Source of the DNA: an uncultured Oscillospiraceae bacterium
GTDB lineage: Bacteria; Bacillota; Clostridia; Oscillospirales; Oscillospiraceae
Reading direction: 5' to 3'
DNA: 17,685 bases
Assembly (NCBI GenBank): GCA_934668295.1
Contig: CAKUND010000021.1
Coordinates: forward strand, 1 to 17,685
The notes under the pieces were generated by a model, which ran no database searches, was not told the DNA's origin, and saw nothing but the letters and a program-made list of their open reading frames with translations. Below are positions 1 to 7,254 of this stretch, piece by piece. The position numbers and the translations under genes are program-made. How positions within the stretch are numbered: position 1 is the first letter of the stretch; every line of letters begins with the position of its first letter.

Positions 1-620
1 TTTGCGGCGTAGGCTTTGTTCTCGACCGCCATGTAGCCGCCGCAGCATTCGTTGCGCTGCGCGTAAATCACAGGCTCGGCGCCAATGGCCCGGATGAAAT
101 TCTCGAGCATGTTCGGGTTCTCCGGGTCGTCAAACTGCATCTCGCGGCTGGGCCGCAGGAGCATGCAGCCGTAGTACGCACCGATCTTCCGGCCCGTGAG
201 CGGCTTTACGACCGCTGCCTTGACCGCATCCCAGCCGATCTCGTCGCGCAGCACCTCAAGATAGTGCAGAACCTTTGTCTCGCCCTCGTAGGGCGTTTCC
301 GGCTTTAAGTAATTGTTGACCTTTGTGCGGATGTCCTCGTTGTGCTGCATATCGCCGTTCACGCGCTTTAAAACGTGATGGCAGGCAGAGCAGAGGGATA
401 CCAGCGGCTGGCCCGCGTCACGCGCGGCCATGAGCGCCCGGACGGAGGAGAGCCGTGTGGCGATCTCGTCGTTTGCTTGCGGATATACCGCGCCGCAGCA
501 CTGCCACTCCGGGATCTCACACAGCGAAAAGCCGAGCTTTTCCGCTGCAAGCCGTCCGGCCTTATCCAGCTGCGCGCCCTTTGTCCTGAGCGTGCAGCCG
601 GGGAAATAGCTGTAATTCAT
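1..620 (-). CDS. HdrB-like CCG-domain iron-sulfur protein (partial, C-terminus outside window)
   Basis: The visible 206 residues start MNYSYFPGC and continue past the window edge. Two cysteine-rich CCG domains are seen: the first has C9, C41-C42, C77 and C80 (C-Xn-CCG-Xm-CxxC); the second begins near residue 150 (GCMLLRP) and reaches NECCGGYM before the cut. This is the pattern of heterodisulfide reductase subunit B, of the TfrB half of thiol:fumarate reductases and of SdhE in type-E succinate/fumarate reductases, where the cysteines bind non-cubane [4Fe-4S] clusters. The ATG is preceded by GGGAGGA at about 7 nt and lies 14 nt after the fumarase stop, so it is the third gene of the mdh-fumarase operon. 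From the neighbours I infer an electron-transfer subunit of a fumarate reductase; a generic HdrB in another electron-transfer complex remains possible because the partner genes would be outside the window. Confidence 0.85.
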   Translation of the reverse strand, partial: MNYSYFPGCTLRTKGAQLDKAGRLAAEKLGFSLCEIPEWQCCGAVYPQANDEIATRLSSVRALMAARDAGQPLVSLCSACHHVLKRVNGDMQHNEDIRTKVNNYLKPETPYEGETKVLHYLEVLRDEIGWDAVKAAVVKPLTGRKIGAYYGCMLLRPSREMQFDDPENPNMLENFIRAIGAEPVIYAQRNECCGGYMAVENKAYAA

Positions 621-634
621 TGCGTGTCCTCCCG

Positions 635-2011
635 TCAGATCATGTTCTCCGGGTGGAACACCTCGTCGAAGCGCTCCGCCGTCAAAAAGCCGAGGCTCAC
701 GCAGGCTTCCTTGAGGGAGATGTTTTCCTTATAGGCTTTCTTCGCGGTCTTCGCCGCGTTTTCATAGCCAATGTACGGGTTCAGCGCCGTGACGAGCATG
801 AGGGAGTTATGGAGATTATGCTCCATCTTCTCGCGGTTGGCGCGGATGCCGCAGGCGCAGCGGTCATTGAACGAGACAATGGACTCGGCCAGAAGTCTTG
901 CCGACTGCAGGAAATTATAGATGCAGACCGGCATGAACACGTTCAGCTCAAAATTGCCCTGCGACGCGGCCATGGACACAGCCACGTCGTTGCCCATGAC
1001 CTGCACGGCGACCATCGTGACGGCCTCGCACTGCGTGGGGTTGACCTTGCCGGGCATGATGGACGAGCCGGGTTCGTTTTCGGGGATGAAAATTTCGCCG
1101 AGGCCGTCCCGCGGGCCGGAGGCCAGCCAGCGCACGTCGTTCGCGATCTTCATCATATCGGCGGCCAGCGCCTTGAGTGCGCCGTGCGCGAAGACGATCT
1201 CGTCCTTGCTGGTCAGCGCGTGGAATTTATTCTCTGCCGTTTTGAACTCCTTGCCGGTGAGCTTTGCAATTTCAGCGGCGACCGCGGTGTCAAAGCCCTT
1301 CGGCGTGTTGAGGCCCGTGCCGACGGCGGTGCCGCCGAGCGCCAGCTCCTTGAGGGGCTTTACGGCCAGAAGCAGCAGCTCCTTATCCCGTTCCAGGCTC
1401 GATCTCCAGCCGGAGATCTCCTGCGGGAAGGAGATGGGCGTAGCATCCTGCAGATGCGTCCGGCCGGACTTGACGACGCCCGTGTTTTCTTCCTCCAGAC
1501 GGCGGAACGTTGCGGTCAGCGTGTCGATAGCCGGAAGCACCTTATCCTCGATCGCGCAGACCGCCGCGATGTGCATGGCCGTCGGGAACGTGTCGTTGGA
1601 AGACTGGGACATGTTGATATCGTCGTTCGGGTGCAGCAGCTTTTTGCCTGCGAGGTCATTGCCGCGGTTGGCAATGACCTCGTTGCTGTTCATGTTCGAC
1701 TGTGTGCCGGAGCCGGTCTGCCAGACGACGAGCGGGAAATTGTCCAGAAGCTGGCCGGAGATGACCTCGTCCGCCGCCTGCTCAATGGCGGAGAGCTTTT
1801 CTTCGGTCATTTTTTCGGGACGCAGGGCGCGGTTTGCGCGGGCGGCGGCCTTTTTCAGAATGCCGAAGGCGTGGATGATCTCAGCGGGCATCGTCTCGAT
1901 GCCGACGCCGATGGGGAAGTTATTGTGGCTGCGCTCGGTCTGCGCGCCCCAGTATTTGTCCGCCGGGACGCGGACCTCACCCATGGAATCGTGTTCGACG
2001 CGATATTCCAT
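635..2011 (-). CDS. fumC: Class II fumarate hydratase (fumarase C)
   Basis: A 458-residue protein, the usual length of class II fumarases, interconverting L-malate and fumarate in the cytosol without an iron-sulfur cluster. Visible family motifs in order: GSGTQSNMN with NEVIANR, the [11 protein letters not shown] segment, [10 protein letters not shown] (fumarases have H here, where aspartases usually have Q), and the superfamily signature [11 protein letters not shown] at residues 315-325 carrying the catalytic serine loop. The start was set at MEYRVEHDS because it has AAGGAG about 8 nt upstream and aligns with the family start; the frame stays open further upstream but only as a shadow of the malate dehydrogenase gene. 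It begins 20 nt after the mdh stop, so the two are cotranscribed and catalyse consecutive steps. Confidence 0.96.
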   Translation of the reverse strand: MEYRVEHDSMGEVRVPADKYWGAQTERSHNNFPIGVGIETMPAEIIHAFGILKKAAARANRALRPEKMTEEKLSAIEQAADEVISGQLLDNFPLVVWQTGSGTQSNMNSNEVIANRGNDLAGKKLLHPNDDINMSQSSNDTFPTAMHIAAVCAIEDKVLPAIDTLTATFRRLEEENTGVVKSGRTHLQDATPISFPQEISGWRSSLERDKELLLLAVKPLKELALGGTAVGTGLNTPKGFDTAVAAEIAKLTGKEFKTAENKFHALTSKDEIVFAHGALKALAADMMKIANDVRWLASGPRDGLGEIFIPENEPGSSIMPGKVNPTQCEAVTMVAVQVMGNDVAVSMAASQGNFELNVFMPVCIYNFLQSARLLAESIVSFNDRCACGIRANREKMEHNLHNSLMLVTALNPYIGYENAAKTAKKAYKENISLKEACVSLGFLTAERFDEVFHPENMI

Positions 2012-2031
2012 CGTTTGTTCTCCTTCTTTTC

Positions 2032-2976
2032 TCAAATCTCGACCTGACGGATGACTTCCTTCAGCTTTTCCGCGCTGGCGCGGAGCTTGTCGACCTCGCC
2101 GTCGGTCAGCTGGTTGAGGATCTTGCCGCGCACGCCCTGATTGTCGACCAGCGCGAGCGTGGACAGGCAGACGTCGGATACGCCGTATTCGCCGTGCATC
2201 ATGGTCGAGACGGTCACGGCTGTGCCCGCCGTGCTCTGCACGCACTTGCACAGATGGCAGACCGACATGGCGACGGCATAGAACGTTGCGCCCTTGTTCT
2301 TGATGACCTGCGCGCCGGAGGTCTTGACAAACTGCTCGATCTCCTCATAGTTCTGCTCCCACTTGATGCGGTCGCGGTCAGGGGAATGCTCTTTATAGGA
2401 GTCAATGTGGTTGTTCGCGATGTGGACAAGGCTCCAGGGGACGAAGGAGGAGTCGCCGTGCTCGCCGTAGACGTGCGCGTGGACATTCTTCGGGCTGATG
2501 CAGAAGCGCTTGGCAAGCGTCGACTGCAGGCGGCTGGTGTCGAGGATGGTGCCGGAGCCGATGATGTGGCTCTCGGGAACGCCGGAAATTTTGTGGAACA
2601 CATATGTCAGCACGTCGACCGGGTTCGATACGATGATATAGATGGCGTCTGGCGCGGCGGCAGTGATCTGCGGGGCAATGTCCTTGATGATGTTGACGTT
2701 GGCCTGCGCCAGCTCCAGCCGGCTCTGTCCGGCCTTGCGGGGAAGACCCGAGGTGATGATGACGATGTCGGAGCCGGAGGCAGCGTCATAGTCGCCGGAG
2801 CGGACGATCGTCGGGGAACAGAACGGTGCGCCCTGATAGATATCCATGGCCTCGCCAAAGGCCTTCTGCTTGTTGACGTCGATCAGGACGATCTCGGATG
2901 CAATACCCTGGATCATCAGGTCGTTCGCGATCGTGGAGCCGACGCTGCCTGCGCCGATAACAGTGATCTTACTCAT
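2032..2976 (-). CDS. mdh: NAD-dependent malate dehydrogenase (LDH/MDH family)
   Basis: A 314-residue Rossmann-fold 2-hydroxyacid dehydrogenase. Seen: dinucleotide motif GAGSVG at 8-13, Asp33 at the end of the second strand (favours NAD over NADP), SNPVDVLTY, the catalytic ILDTSRLQ stretch (Asp/Arg) and the active-site GEHGDSS histidine. The substrate loop reads [11 protein letters not shown]: Arg80 sits where lactate dehydrogenases carry Gln102 (Q-K-P-G-E-T-R), the known determinant of oxaloacetate/malate specificity. I therefore call malate rather than lactate dehydrogenase, which agrees with the fumarase gene directly downstream. Start chosen at [11 protein letters not shown]; a TTG 21 nt upstream is in frame, but the G-rich stretch TTGGGGG lies about 9 nt before the ATG. 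First gene of the operon; its promoter overlaps tandem inverted repeats. Confidence 0.93.
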   Translation of the reverse strand: MSKITVIGAGSVGSTIANDLMIQGIASEIVLIDVNKQKAFGEAMDIYQGAPFCSPTIVRSGDYDAASGSDIVIITSGLPRKAGQSRLELAQANVNIIKDIAPQITAAAPDAIYIIVSNPVDVLTYVFHKISGVPESHIIGSGTILDTSRLQSTLAKRFCISPKNVHAHVYGEHGDSSFVPWSLVHIANNHIDSYKEHSPDRDRIKWEQNYEEIEQFVKTSGAQVIKNKGATFYAVAMSVCHLCKCVQSTAGTAVTVSTMMHGEYGVSDVCLSTLALVDNQGVRGKILNQLTDGEVDKLRASAEKLKEVIRQVEI

Positions 2977-3018
2977 ACACAAAAACCCCCAATTCAAGTT
3001 TTGAATCGAACAAAATAT

Positions 3019-3038
3019 ACCGATATAAATTTATCGGT
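3019..3038. promoter_or_regulatory. Inverted repeat ACCGATA-N6-TATCGGT (probable operator, promoter-distal copy)
   Basis: Perfect 7-bp arms around a 6-bp AT-rich spacer. Relative to the mdh promoter it lies downstream of the -10 box, about where transcription would start and the early leader begins. A second, less perfect copy is centred 23 bp away. Position and symmetry suggest a repressor site; the binding protein cannot be identified from sequence. Confidence 0.65.
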
Positions 3039-3042
3039 TATT

Positions 3043-3061
3043 ACGATAAAATTATATCGGT
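3043..3061. promoter_or_regulatory. Inverted repeat CGATA-N6-TATCG (probable operator overlapping the -10)
   Basis: The second copy of the dyad has perfect 5-bp inner arms (CGATA and TATCG) with one arm extended to TATCGGT as in the first copy. The -10 hexamer TATAAT of the mdh promoter lies in its spacer and arm, so occupancy would block RNA polymerase. Centre-to-centre spacing to the first copy is 23 bp, close to two helical turns. Confidence 0.6.
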
Positions 3062-3080
3062 ATTATGCTGGAAGCACCAA
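3051..3080 (-). promoter_or_regulatory. Probable sigma-A promoter of the mdh-fumC-hdrB-like operon
   Basis: On the minus strand: -35 TTGGTG (3075-3080), 18-bp spacer, -10 TATAAT (3051-3056). It sits in the 169-bp gap between the LysR gene and mdh. The leader to the mdh ATG would be about 65-70 nt. Confidence 0.65.
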
Positions 3081-3145
3081 TGCTTTTTTATGCACGGATA
3101 TATTCTTTTTGATATGCTGGTTTGGCTCCGTTTGGGCGGAAAGCG

Positions 3146-4039
3146 TCAGACAGATGCCTTGTGCTCCCGCACGAACTGGACAAATCCTGCCTCGATCTCA
3201 CTCATCGCATATTGCTTATGATATACCAGCGCGTTGAGATACAAGCTCTGGTTGTCGCTGCACGGGATCTGGACGAGATTCCAGCGCTGGATGCAGTGCT
3301 CCGGGATGTCCGGGGCCAGCATATAAGCGCCCGGGATCGTTTCGAGCAGCGTCATCTGGGCCAGACGGTCGACGCAGTAGATCTTCCGGCGCACCGGCTC
3401 CTCGGGCTTGCCCTGCACGCGGAACACGTCCCCGTGGACGATCTCCGGCAGTCCGTCAAGCTCTGCGCGAAGGACGGAGCTGCGCCCGGCCAGCGGGTGC
3501 GACTGGTTCATGGTGACAAGATAGTGGTATTTGCTCAGAAGCTCGAAGCTCAGACCCCGGGCGCTGGTCTGCTCGTCAAAATAGTCGCGGTATTCCGAAC
3601 GGAAGCGGATCACGCCGATCTCCGTCTCGCCGCTTGCAAGCGTTTCAAGCGCCGTGCGCGCGTGGCATTCGCGGATGACCGCGTCGACCGGCTCTGCCCG
3701 GGGAAGACCGGCCAGATACTGCGCCGTCAGATCCAGCATGGCCGCCGAACGCGGGATGCACACGCGCAGCCGGTTCGCGACGGCCCGCTTGGGGCCGAGG
3801 GCCTCAATGGCCTCCGTCTCGCGCAGGATGGATTTCGCGTGCTGCAGAAAGATCGTGCCGCGCGTTGTGGGCCGGACGCCGCGTGTGGAACGCTCAAAAA
3901 TGCGGAAGCCCAGCATCTGCTCCACATCATGCAGAATGCGGCTGAGATTCGGCTGGCCGATAAACAGATTTTCCGCTGCCTGCGAGATCGACCGGGTGCG
4001 CTCGATCTCAATGATGTACTGCAAATGCTGTGTGTTCAT
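3146..4039 (-). CDS. LysR-type transcriptional regulator
   Basis: A 297-residue protein with an N-terminal winged helix-turn-helix (about residues 1-60, including SQAAENLFIGQPNLSRIL) and a C-terminal substrate-binding effector domain (about 88-290), the usual LTTR layout and length. It lies upstream of mdh on the same strand, so it could be a local regulator of the malate/fumarate operon, but this is inferred from position only; LTTRs are more often divergent from their targets. Start placed at MNTQHL, typical for LTTRs; ATG at 4045 (two codons earlier) and GTG at 4057 are possible, all following GGAAGG. It has its own promoter and no clear terminator before the mdh promoter. Confidence 0.9.
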   Translation of the reverse strand: MNTQHLQYIIEIERTRSISQAAENLFIGQPNLSRILHDVEQMLGFRIFERSTRGVRPTTRGTIFLQHAKSILRETEAIEALGPKRAVANRLRVCIPRSAAMLDLTAQYLAGLPRAEPVDAVIRECHARTALETLASGETEIGVIRFRSEYRDYFDEQTSARGLSFELLSKYHYLVTMNQSHPLAGRSSVLRAELDGLPEIVHGDVFRVQGKPEEPVRRKIYCVDRLAQMTLLETIPGAYMLAPDIPEHCIQRWNLVQIPCSDNQSLYLNALVYHKQYAMSEIEAGFVQFVREHKASV

Positions 4040-4071
4040 AGCCATACCGCCTTCCACTTTATATCATTTCT

Positions 4072-4100
4072 AATATACCACTTTTTCCGCTGCATTGCAA
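4072..4100 (-). promoter_or_regulatory. Probable sigma-A promoter of the LysR gene
   Basis: Minus strand: -35 TTGCAA (4095-4100), 17-bp spacer, -10 TATATT (4072-4077), about 30 bp upstream of the chosen start codon. It lies directly behind the 3' end of the sensor kinase gene; no strong terminator separates them, so some read-through is possible. Confidence 0.6.
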
Positions 4101-4129
4101 CCGGAGGCGTACCGGCGCTCTGCACAAAA

Positions 4130-5365
4130 TCATATACCCTTTTTTGGCGTCTCTTGGCGTTTTTCATGCCCGGAGAGGACCGGCAGCTCGGCAAAGAAGG
4201 TGTTGACGCCGTTTTTGCTCTCTGCCCAGACGCTGCCGCCGTGCGTCTGCACGATGGCCTGCGCGATGGAAAGCCCGAGCCCGAAGCTGCCGTCGCGCGT
4301 CCGCGCGGCGTCCGCACGGGAAAAGCGGTCGAAGATCTGCCGCAGCGCCTGCGGCGCGATGGCTTCGCCCTCGTTTGAGACGGACAGACGGCAGCGGCCC
4401 TTCCCGCACCGGGAAAGATGGACGGCGACCGTGCCGCCGGAGGCGTATTTCCGTGCATTGTCGAGATAGATCTCCACAAGCTGGCCGAGCTGGCGCGCAT
4501 CTCCGCTGACGGTGATGCCCGGCTCCAGCTCCGTCTGCAGCGTCAGACCGCGCTCAAACAGCGCGGCCTCGAACAGCAGCGCGCTGCTCTCGGCGATCTG
4601 GCTGAGATCGCAGGGGGCGAATGCGCGCGCCGCCTGCTCGTTTTCGGCCCGCGCCAGCTCCAGCAGCCGCTCGACCAGCGCGCGCATCTGCTTCGCCATG
4701 GCGTCGATGCCGGAAAGGAAGGTCTGCTTCTGCGCCGCGTCGTAGTCCGGGCTCTGCAGGAGCTCTGTGTTTGTCAGAATGACGGTCAGCGGCGTTTTGA
4801 GCTCGTGCGAGGCGTCGGCGACGAACTGCTTCTGCTGCCGCCAGGCCTGCTCCACAGGCTTGACCGCGCTGCGCGCCAGCAGTACCGCAAGACCGAAAAA
4901 CGCAAGCAGACCGAGCGCGCCGAGCAGCGCGCCGTTTTTCAAAAGCGTGCGCAGCGTCTGCTGCTCACTGGAAATGTCCGCGAAGATCACGCTGCCGGTC
5001 ACGCGGCAGTAGCGCAGGCTGTATTCCGGGATCTCGCCGATGGCGTCCTGCGAGGCCTGCGCCGCAGCTGCGACCATCCGCAGAAACGTCCGGTCGGTCA
5101 GATCGTAATCGCTCGAGCCAATGGCGACCAGATTGCCGAACGCGTCGGTCTGCAGCACGAAATACGGCAGGCGCACCTGCTGCGGCTCGCGCTCCGGCTG
5201 GACAGGGGAGAAGGGGTCGGCCGCGATGGCCTGCATCATGCTGATCGACTGGGTGCGCAGGTTCTGCTTTGTCAGCGTATAGAAAAGCCCGAGGATCGCG
5301 CCGAGCATCACGGCGGCGACGAGCACGATCGCAAGAATGATCTTCAGCCGCAGCTTTTTCAGCAT
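4130..5365 (-). CDS. Sensor histidine kinase of an OmpR-type two-component system
   Basis: A 411-residue membrane kinase. Layout: membrane helix at about 8-30, extracytoplasmic sensor stretch about 31-143, second helix about 144-165, dimerisation/phosphoacceptor domain with the H-box ASHELKTPL (His187), then the ATPase domain with N-box YLDNARKYAS, FDRFSRAD, and the G-box GSFGLGLS. All catalytic elements appear intact. The sensor stretch shows no domain I can name. The start codon overlaps the end of the response regulator gene by 7 bp, and GGAGG lies about 10 nt upstream, so the pair is translationally coupled. The signal is unknown; the nearest upstream genes encode a metal-chelate or cobalamin binding protein and a surface protein remnant, which is only suggestive. 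Confidence 0.95.
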   Translation of the reverse strand: MLKKLRLKIILAIVLVAAVMLGAILGLFYTLTKQNLRTQSISMMQAIAADPFSPVQPEREPQQVRLPYFVLQTDAFGNLVAIGSSDYDLTDRTFLRMVAAAAQASQDAIGEIPEYSLRYCRVTGSVIFADISSEQQTLRTLLKNGALLGALGLLAFFGLAVLLARSAVKPVEQAWRQQKQFVADASHELKTPLTVILTNTELLQSPDYDAAQKQTFLSGIDAMAKQMRALVERLLELARAENEQAARAFAPCDLSQIAESSALLFEAALFERGLTLQTELEPGITVSGDARQLGQLVEIYLDNARKYASGGTVAVHLSRCGKGRCRLSVSNEGEAIAPQALRQIFDRFSRADAARTRDGSFGLGLSIAQAIVQTHGGSVWAESKNGVNTFFAELPVLSGHEKRQETPKKGI

Positions 5366-6036
5366 GCCTCGTCCACCTCCAGATGATACCCCAGCCGCCG
5401 CGCGGCCTCAATGCGCACGTTTGAGCCGATGGCCGCAAGCTTTTTGCGCAGGAAGCCGACATAGACCTCTACATGGTTCTCCACCGCGTTGGAGTCAAAG
5501 CCCCAGACCTTGGATAAAATAGCCTCCTTGGACACGTTTTGTCCCTTCAGCTGCAGAAGATACCGCATGACGTCGAATTCCCGCGCCGACAGCCGCAGCT
5601 GCCGCTGCCCGCAGATCAGTGTCCCGGACGCGAGATCGAGCGTCGTGTTGCCGAACGAGAGTGCGTTGACCTCTGCGCCCTGCCGCCGGAGCAGCGCGCC
5701 GACGCAGGCCAGCAGCTCCCGCGCGTCAAAGGGCTTCGTGAGATAATAGTCCGCACCCGCGTTCAGGCCCTCAATGCGGTCCTCGAGCGACGACTTTGCC
5801 GTCAGCATCAGGATCGGTGTCCCGCAGCGCTTCGCGCGCACCTGCCGCGCGACCTGATAGCCGTCCATACCCGGCATCATCACGTCAAGAATGAGCAGAT
5901 CGTATACGCCTGTCACGGCATATTCCGCGCCCGTCTCGCCGTCATGGACCGCCTCGACGGAAAAGCCCTGCCCCTCCAGCATGACCCGCAGCGAATCCGC
6001 CAGCAGGATCTCGTCTTCAATGATCAGAATTTTCAT
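5359..6036 (-). CDS. OmpR/PhoB-family response regulator
   Basis: A 225-residue protein with an N-terminal receiver domain (acidic pocket Asp8, phosphoacceptor Asp51 in LILDVMMPGMDG, Thr79, Lys101 in LTKPF) and a C-terminal winged-helix DNA-binding domain (about 125-222, with LSAREFDVMRYLL and the VEVYVGFLRKKL recognition region). The ATG at 6036 was chosen because GAGG lies 8 nt upstream; a TTG two codons earlier is in frame but less likely. It is the first gene of a two-gene operon with the sensor kinase; its own promoter lies about 80-110 bp upstream and runs into a 36-bp palindrome. Confidence 0.95.
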   Translation of the reverse strand: MKILIIEDEILLADSLRVMLEGQGFSVEAVHDGETGAEYAVTGVYDLLILDVMMPGMDGYQVARQVRAKRCGTPILMLTAKSSLEDRIEGLNAGADYYLTKPFDARELLACVGALLRRQGAEVNALSFGNTTLDLASGTLICGQRQLRLSAREFDVMRYLLQLKGQNVSKEAILSKVWGFDSNAVENHVEVYVGFLRKKLAAIGSNVRIEAARRLGYHLEVDEAC

Positions 6037-6084
6037 AAGCAATACCTCATCAGGTTTACGCGAAAACCAGTGAAATTCAAACGC

Positions 6085-6120
6085 AGTTGGTAGGGGCGGG
6101 GAGCCCCACCCCTACCAACT
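6085..6120. repeat. 36-bp palindrome (17-bp arms, G+C-rich core) in the response-regulator leader
   Basis: The arms AGTTGGTAGGGG and CCCCTACCAACT continue through a single G:T pair into GGGG/CCCC, leaving a 2-nt centre: 17 pairs in all. It begins inside the -10 hexamer of the promoter read leftwards, so the transcript would start in or at the hairpin. No T-tract follows it on the minus strand, so it is not a normal terminator. It resembles dispersed intergenic palindromes with a TAGGGGCGGGG core that I associate with this bacterial group, but copy number cannot be judged from one window. Confidence 0.7.
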
Positions 6121-6146
6121 ATATTCGTTTTGTTACCGCTTTTCAA
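6118..6146 (-). promoter_or_regulatory. Probable sigma-A promoter of the two-component operon
   Basis: Minus strand: -35 TTGAAA (6141-6146), 17-bp spacer, -10 TATAGT (6118-6123). The last three bases of the -10 are the first three of the palindrome at 6085-6120. It starts about 12 nt after the T-tract of the upstream terminator. Confidence 0.6.
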
Positions 6147-6158
6147 GGAAAACCGCAG

Positions 6159-6191
6159 AAAAAATGTCTCCCGGCCAAATGGCCGGGAGAC
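6159..6191 (-). terminator. Rho-independent terminator after the surface-protein remnant
   Basis: Perfect 11-bp stem (GTCTCCCGGCC / GGCCGGGAGAC) with a 4-nt loop, followed on the minus strand by A then six T. It ends the transcript of the binding-protein/surface-protein operon before the two-component promoter. Confidence 0.9.
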
Positions 6192-6208
6192 GGGAAAGAA
6201 TGTACGAC

Positions 6209-7254
6209 TTATGCCTTTTCGCTCTGCGCGCGAAGCGGCCTCCTGCGGCGCGGCAAGGCAGGCGGAGAAGCGATCGAGAAGCCCGGCGGCATATGCAGCC
6301 TGCACATCAGTCTGCGCCCAGGCGCTGCATTCCGCGACATAGACGGGCGCTGCATCTGCCGGGATGGAGACACCCTGCATCCGGGCGAACCGAACCAGCA
6401 GCGCGGCGGCCTGCCCCGTATCGCCGGTCACGGTATAGTAATCGCCGAGGATCGGACTGCCGTTCGCGGTGAAATATGCCAGCCGGTATCCTGCGGCGGG
6501 CTGCGCCGTGAGCGAAACGGAAGCGCCGAAGCGGACGGAGCCGGTCTGGCTGACAGTAAACGCACCGTTGGCGGCGGAGGCCTGGGTCAGCCGGCAGTCT
6601 GTGTCATTCTGCCCGTTTTCAAACCACAGAACCGGATAGCCGCCGTTTTTCCCGGCGATATCCCGCGCGAAGACCGCGCCGCTGCGGTTCAGCGCCTGCA
6701 AAACGGAATCGGACTGCAGCTCCTGCGCGCTCGCTGCCGTCACGTCGACGGAGATCCTGCGGCTCGTGCCCATATAATAGCCGTTCGAGTCCGGATCGTC
6801 GTCGCTGGCGACGACGAGATCGAGATTGCTTTCCTCGCTGGACAGGACCGGCGTGCCGGAGAACGTCACGAGGATCTTATAGACATACTTAGCTGGTCGC
6901 GGCCTCCTCCGGGCTGGCCTGCCCGAAAAACAGGTGGAACCGGTTTCCGGTCGAAAACAGGCTCTCGTCCACATAGCTTTCAAAGTCAAAGCCGGACGTG
7001 TCCCATTCGGTATAATCCTCCAGCGCCAGCATCGGCTCGACCTGATACGCGCCGACCCACAGATCGTCGCCGCCGTACCAGTCGTCAAGTTCCTGCCACG
7101 AAAAGTTCGCCTTTTCGACGTATTCATCCTCCGCCCAGCCGAAATAGCCGATGCAGACCGAAATGGAGTCCGTCACCGCATCGGCCAGCGCCGGTACGGC
7201 CAGCAGCACGCACAGCAGGAGTAGCAGCGCGCCCCGTGTCAGAAGCCGTTTCAT
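6209..7254 (-). pseudogene. Secreted surface protein, frameshifted, with eroded SLH-like C-terminus
   Basis: The 5' part (7254-6889) encodes 121 residues: a signal peptide (MKRLLTRGALLLLLCVLLAVP, cleavage near ALA-DA) and an acidic, aromatic-rich exported segment, then TAA at about 6891-6889. The same protein style continues in the +1 frame right after the stop (KYVYKILVTFSG..., with GGYPVLWFENGQ about 90 residues on, a phrase common near the end of clostridial surface modules) and reaches an SLH-like half motif SAWAQTDVQAAYAAGLL. Removing one T at the TAA joins the two frames as ATSKYVYKIL. The second frame does not stop before the terminator hairpin and would read on into the response regulator start, so the natural end is also lost; the left boundary given is a TAA in the third frame and is uncertain. 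The start overlaps the binding-protein stop (ATGA). Function unrecognised; a sequencing error at the junction could mimic the frameshift. Confidence 0.7.

Noticed and set aside
620..2047. 475-codon plus-strand open frame opposite fumarase
   Set aside because: Antisense shadow; the minus strand gives an unambiguous class II fumarase.
2977..2997. Upstream TTG start extending malate dehydrogenase by seven residues
   Set aside because: The extension precedes the Rossmann strand by more than the family norm and the G-rich putative ribosome binding site would lie inside it.
3019..3061. Rex (NADH-sensing repressor) site at the mdh promoter
   Set aside because: The dyad arms are CCGATA/TATCGG, not the TTGTGA/TCACAA or TTGTTAA type arms of Rex sites.
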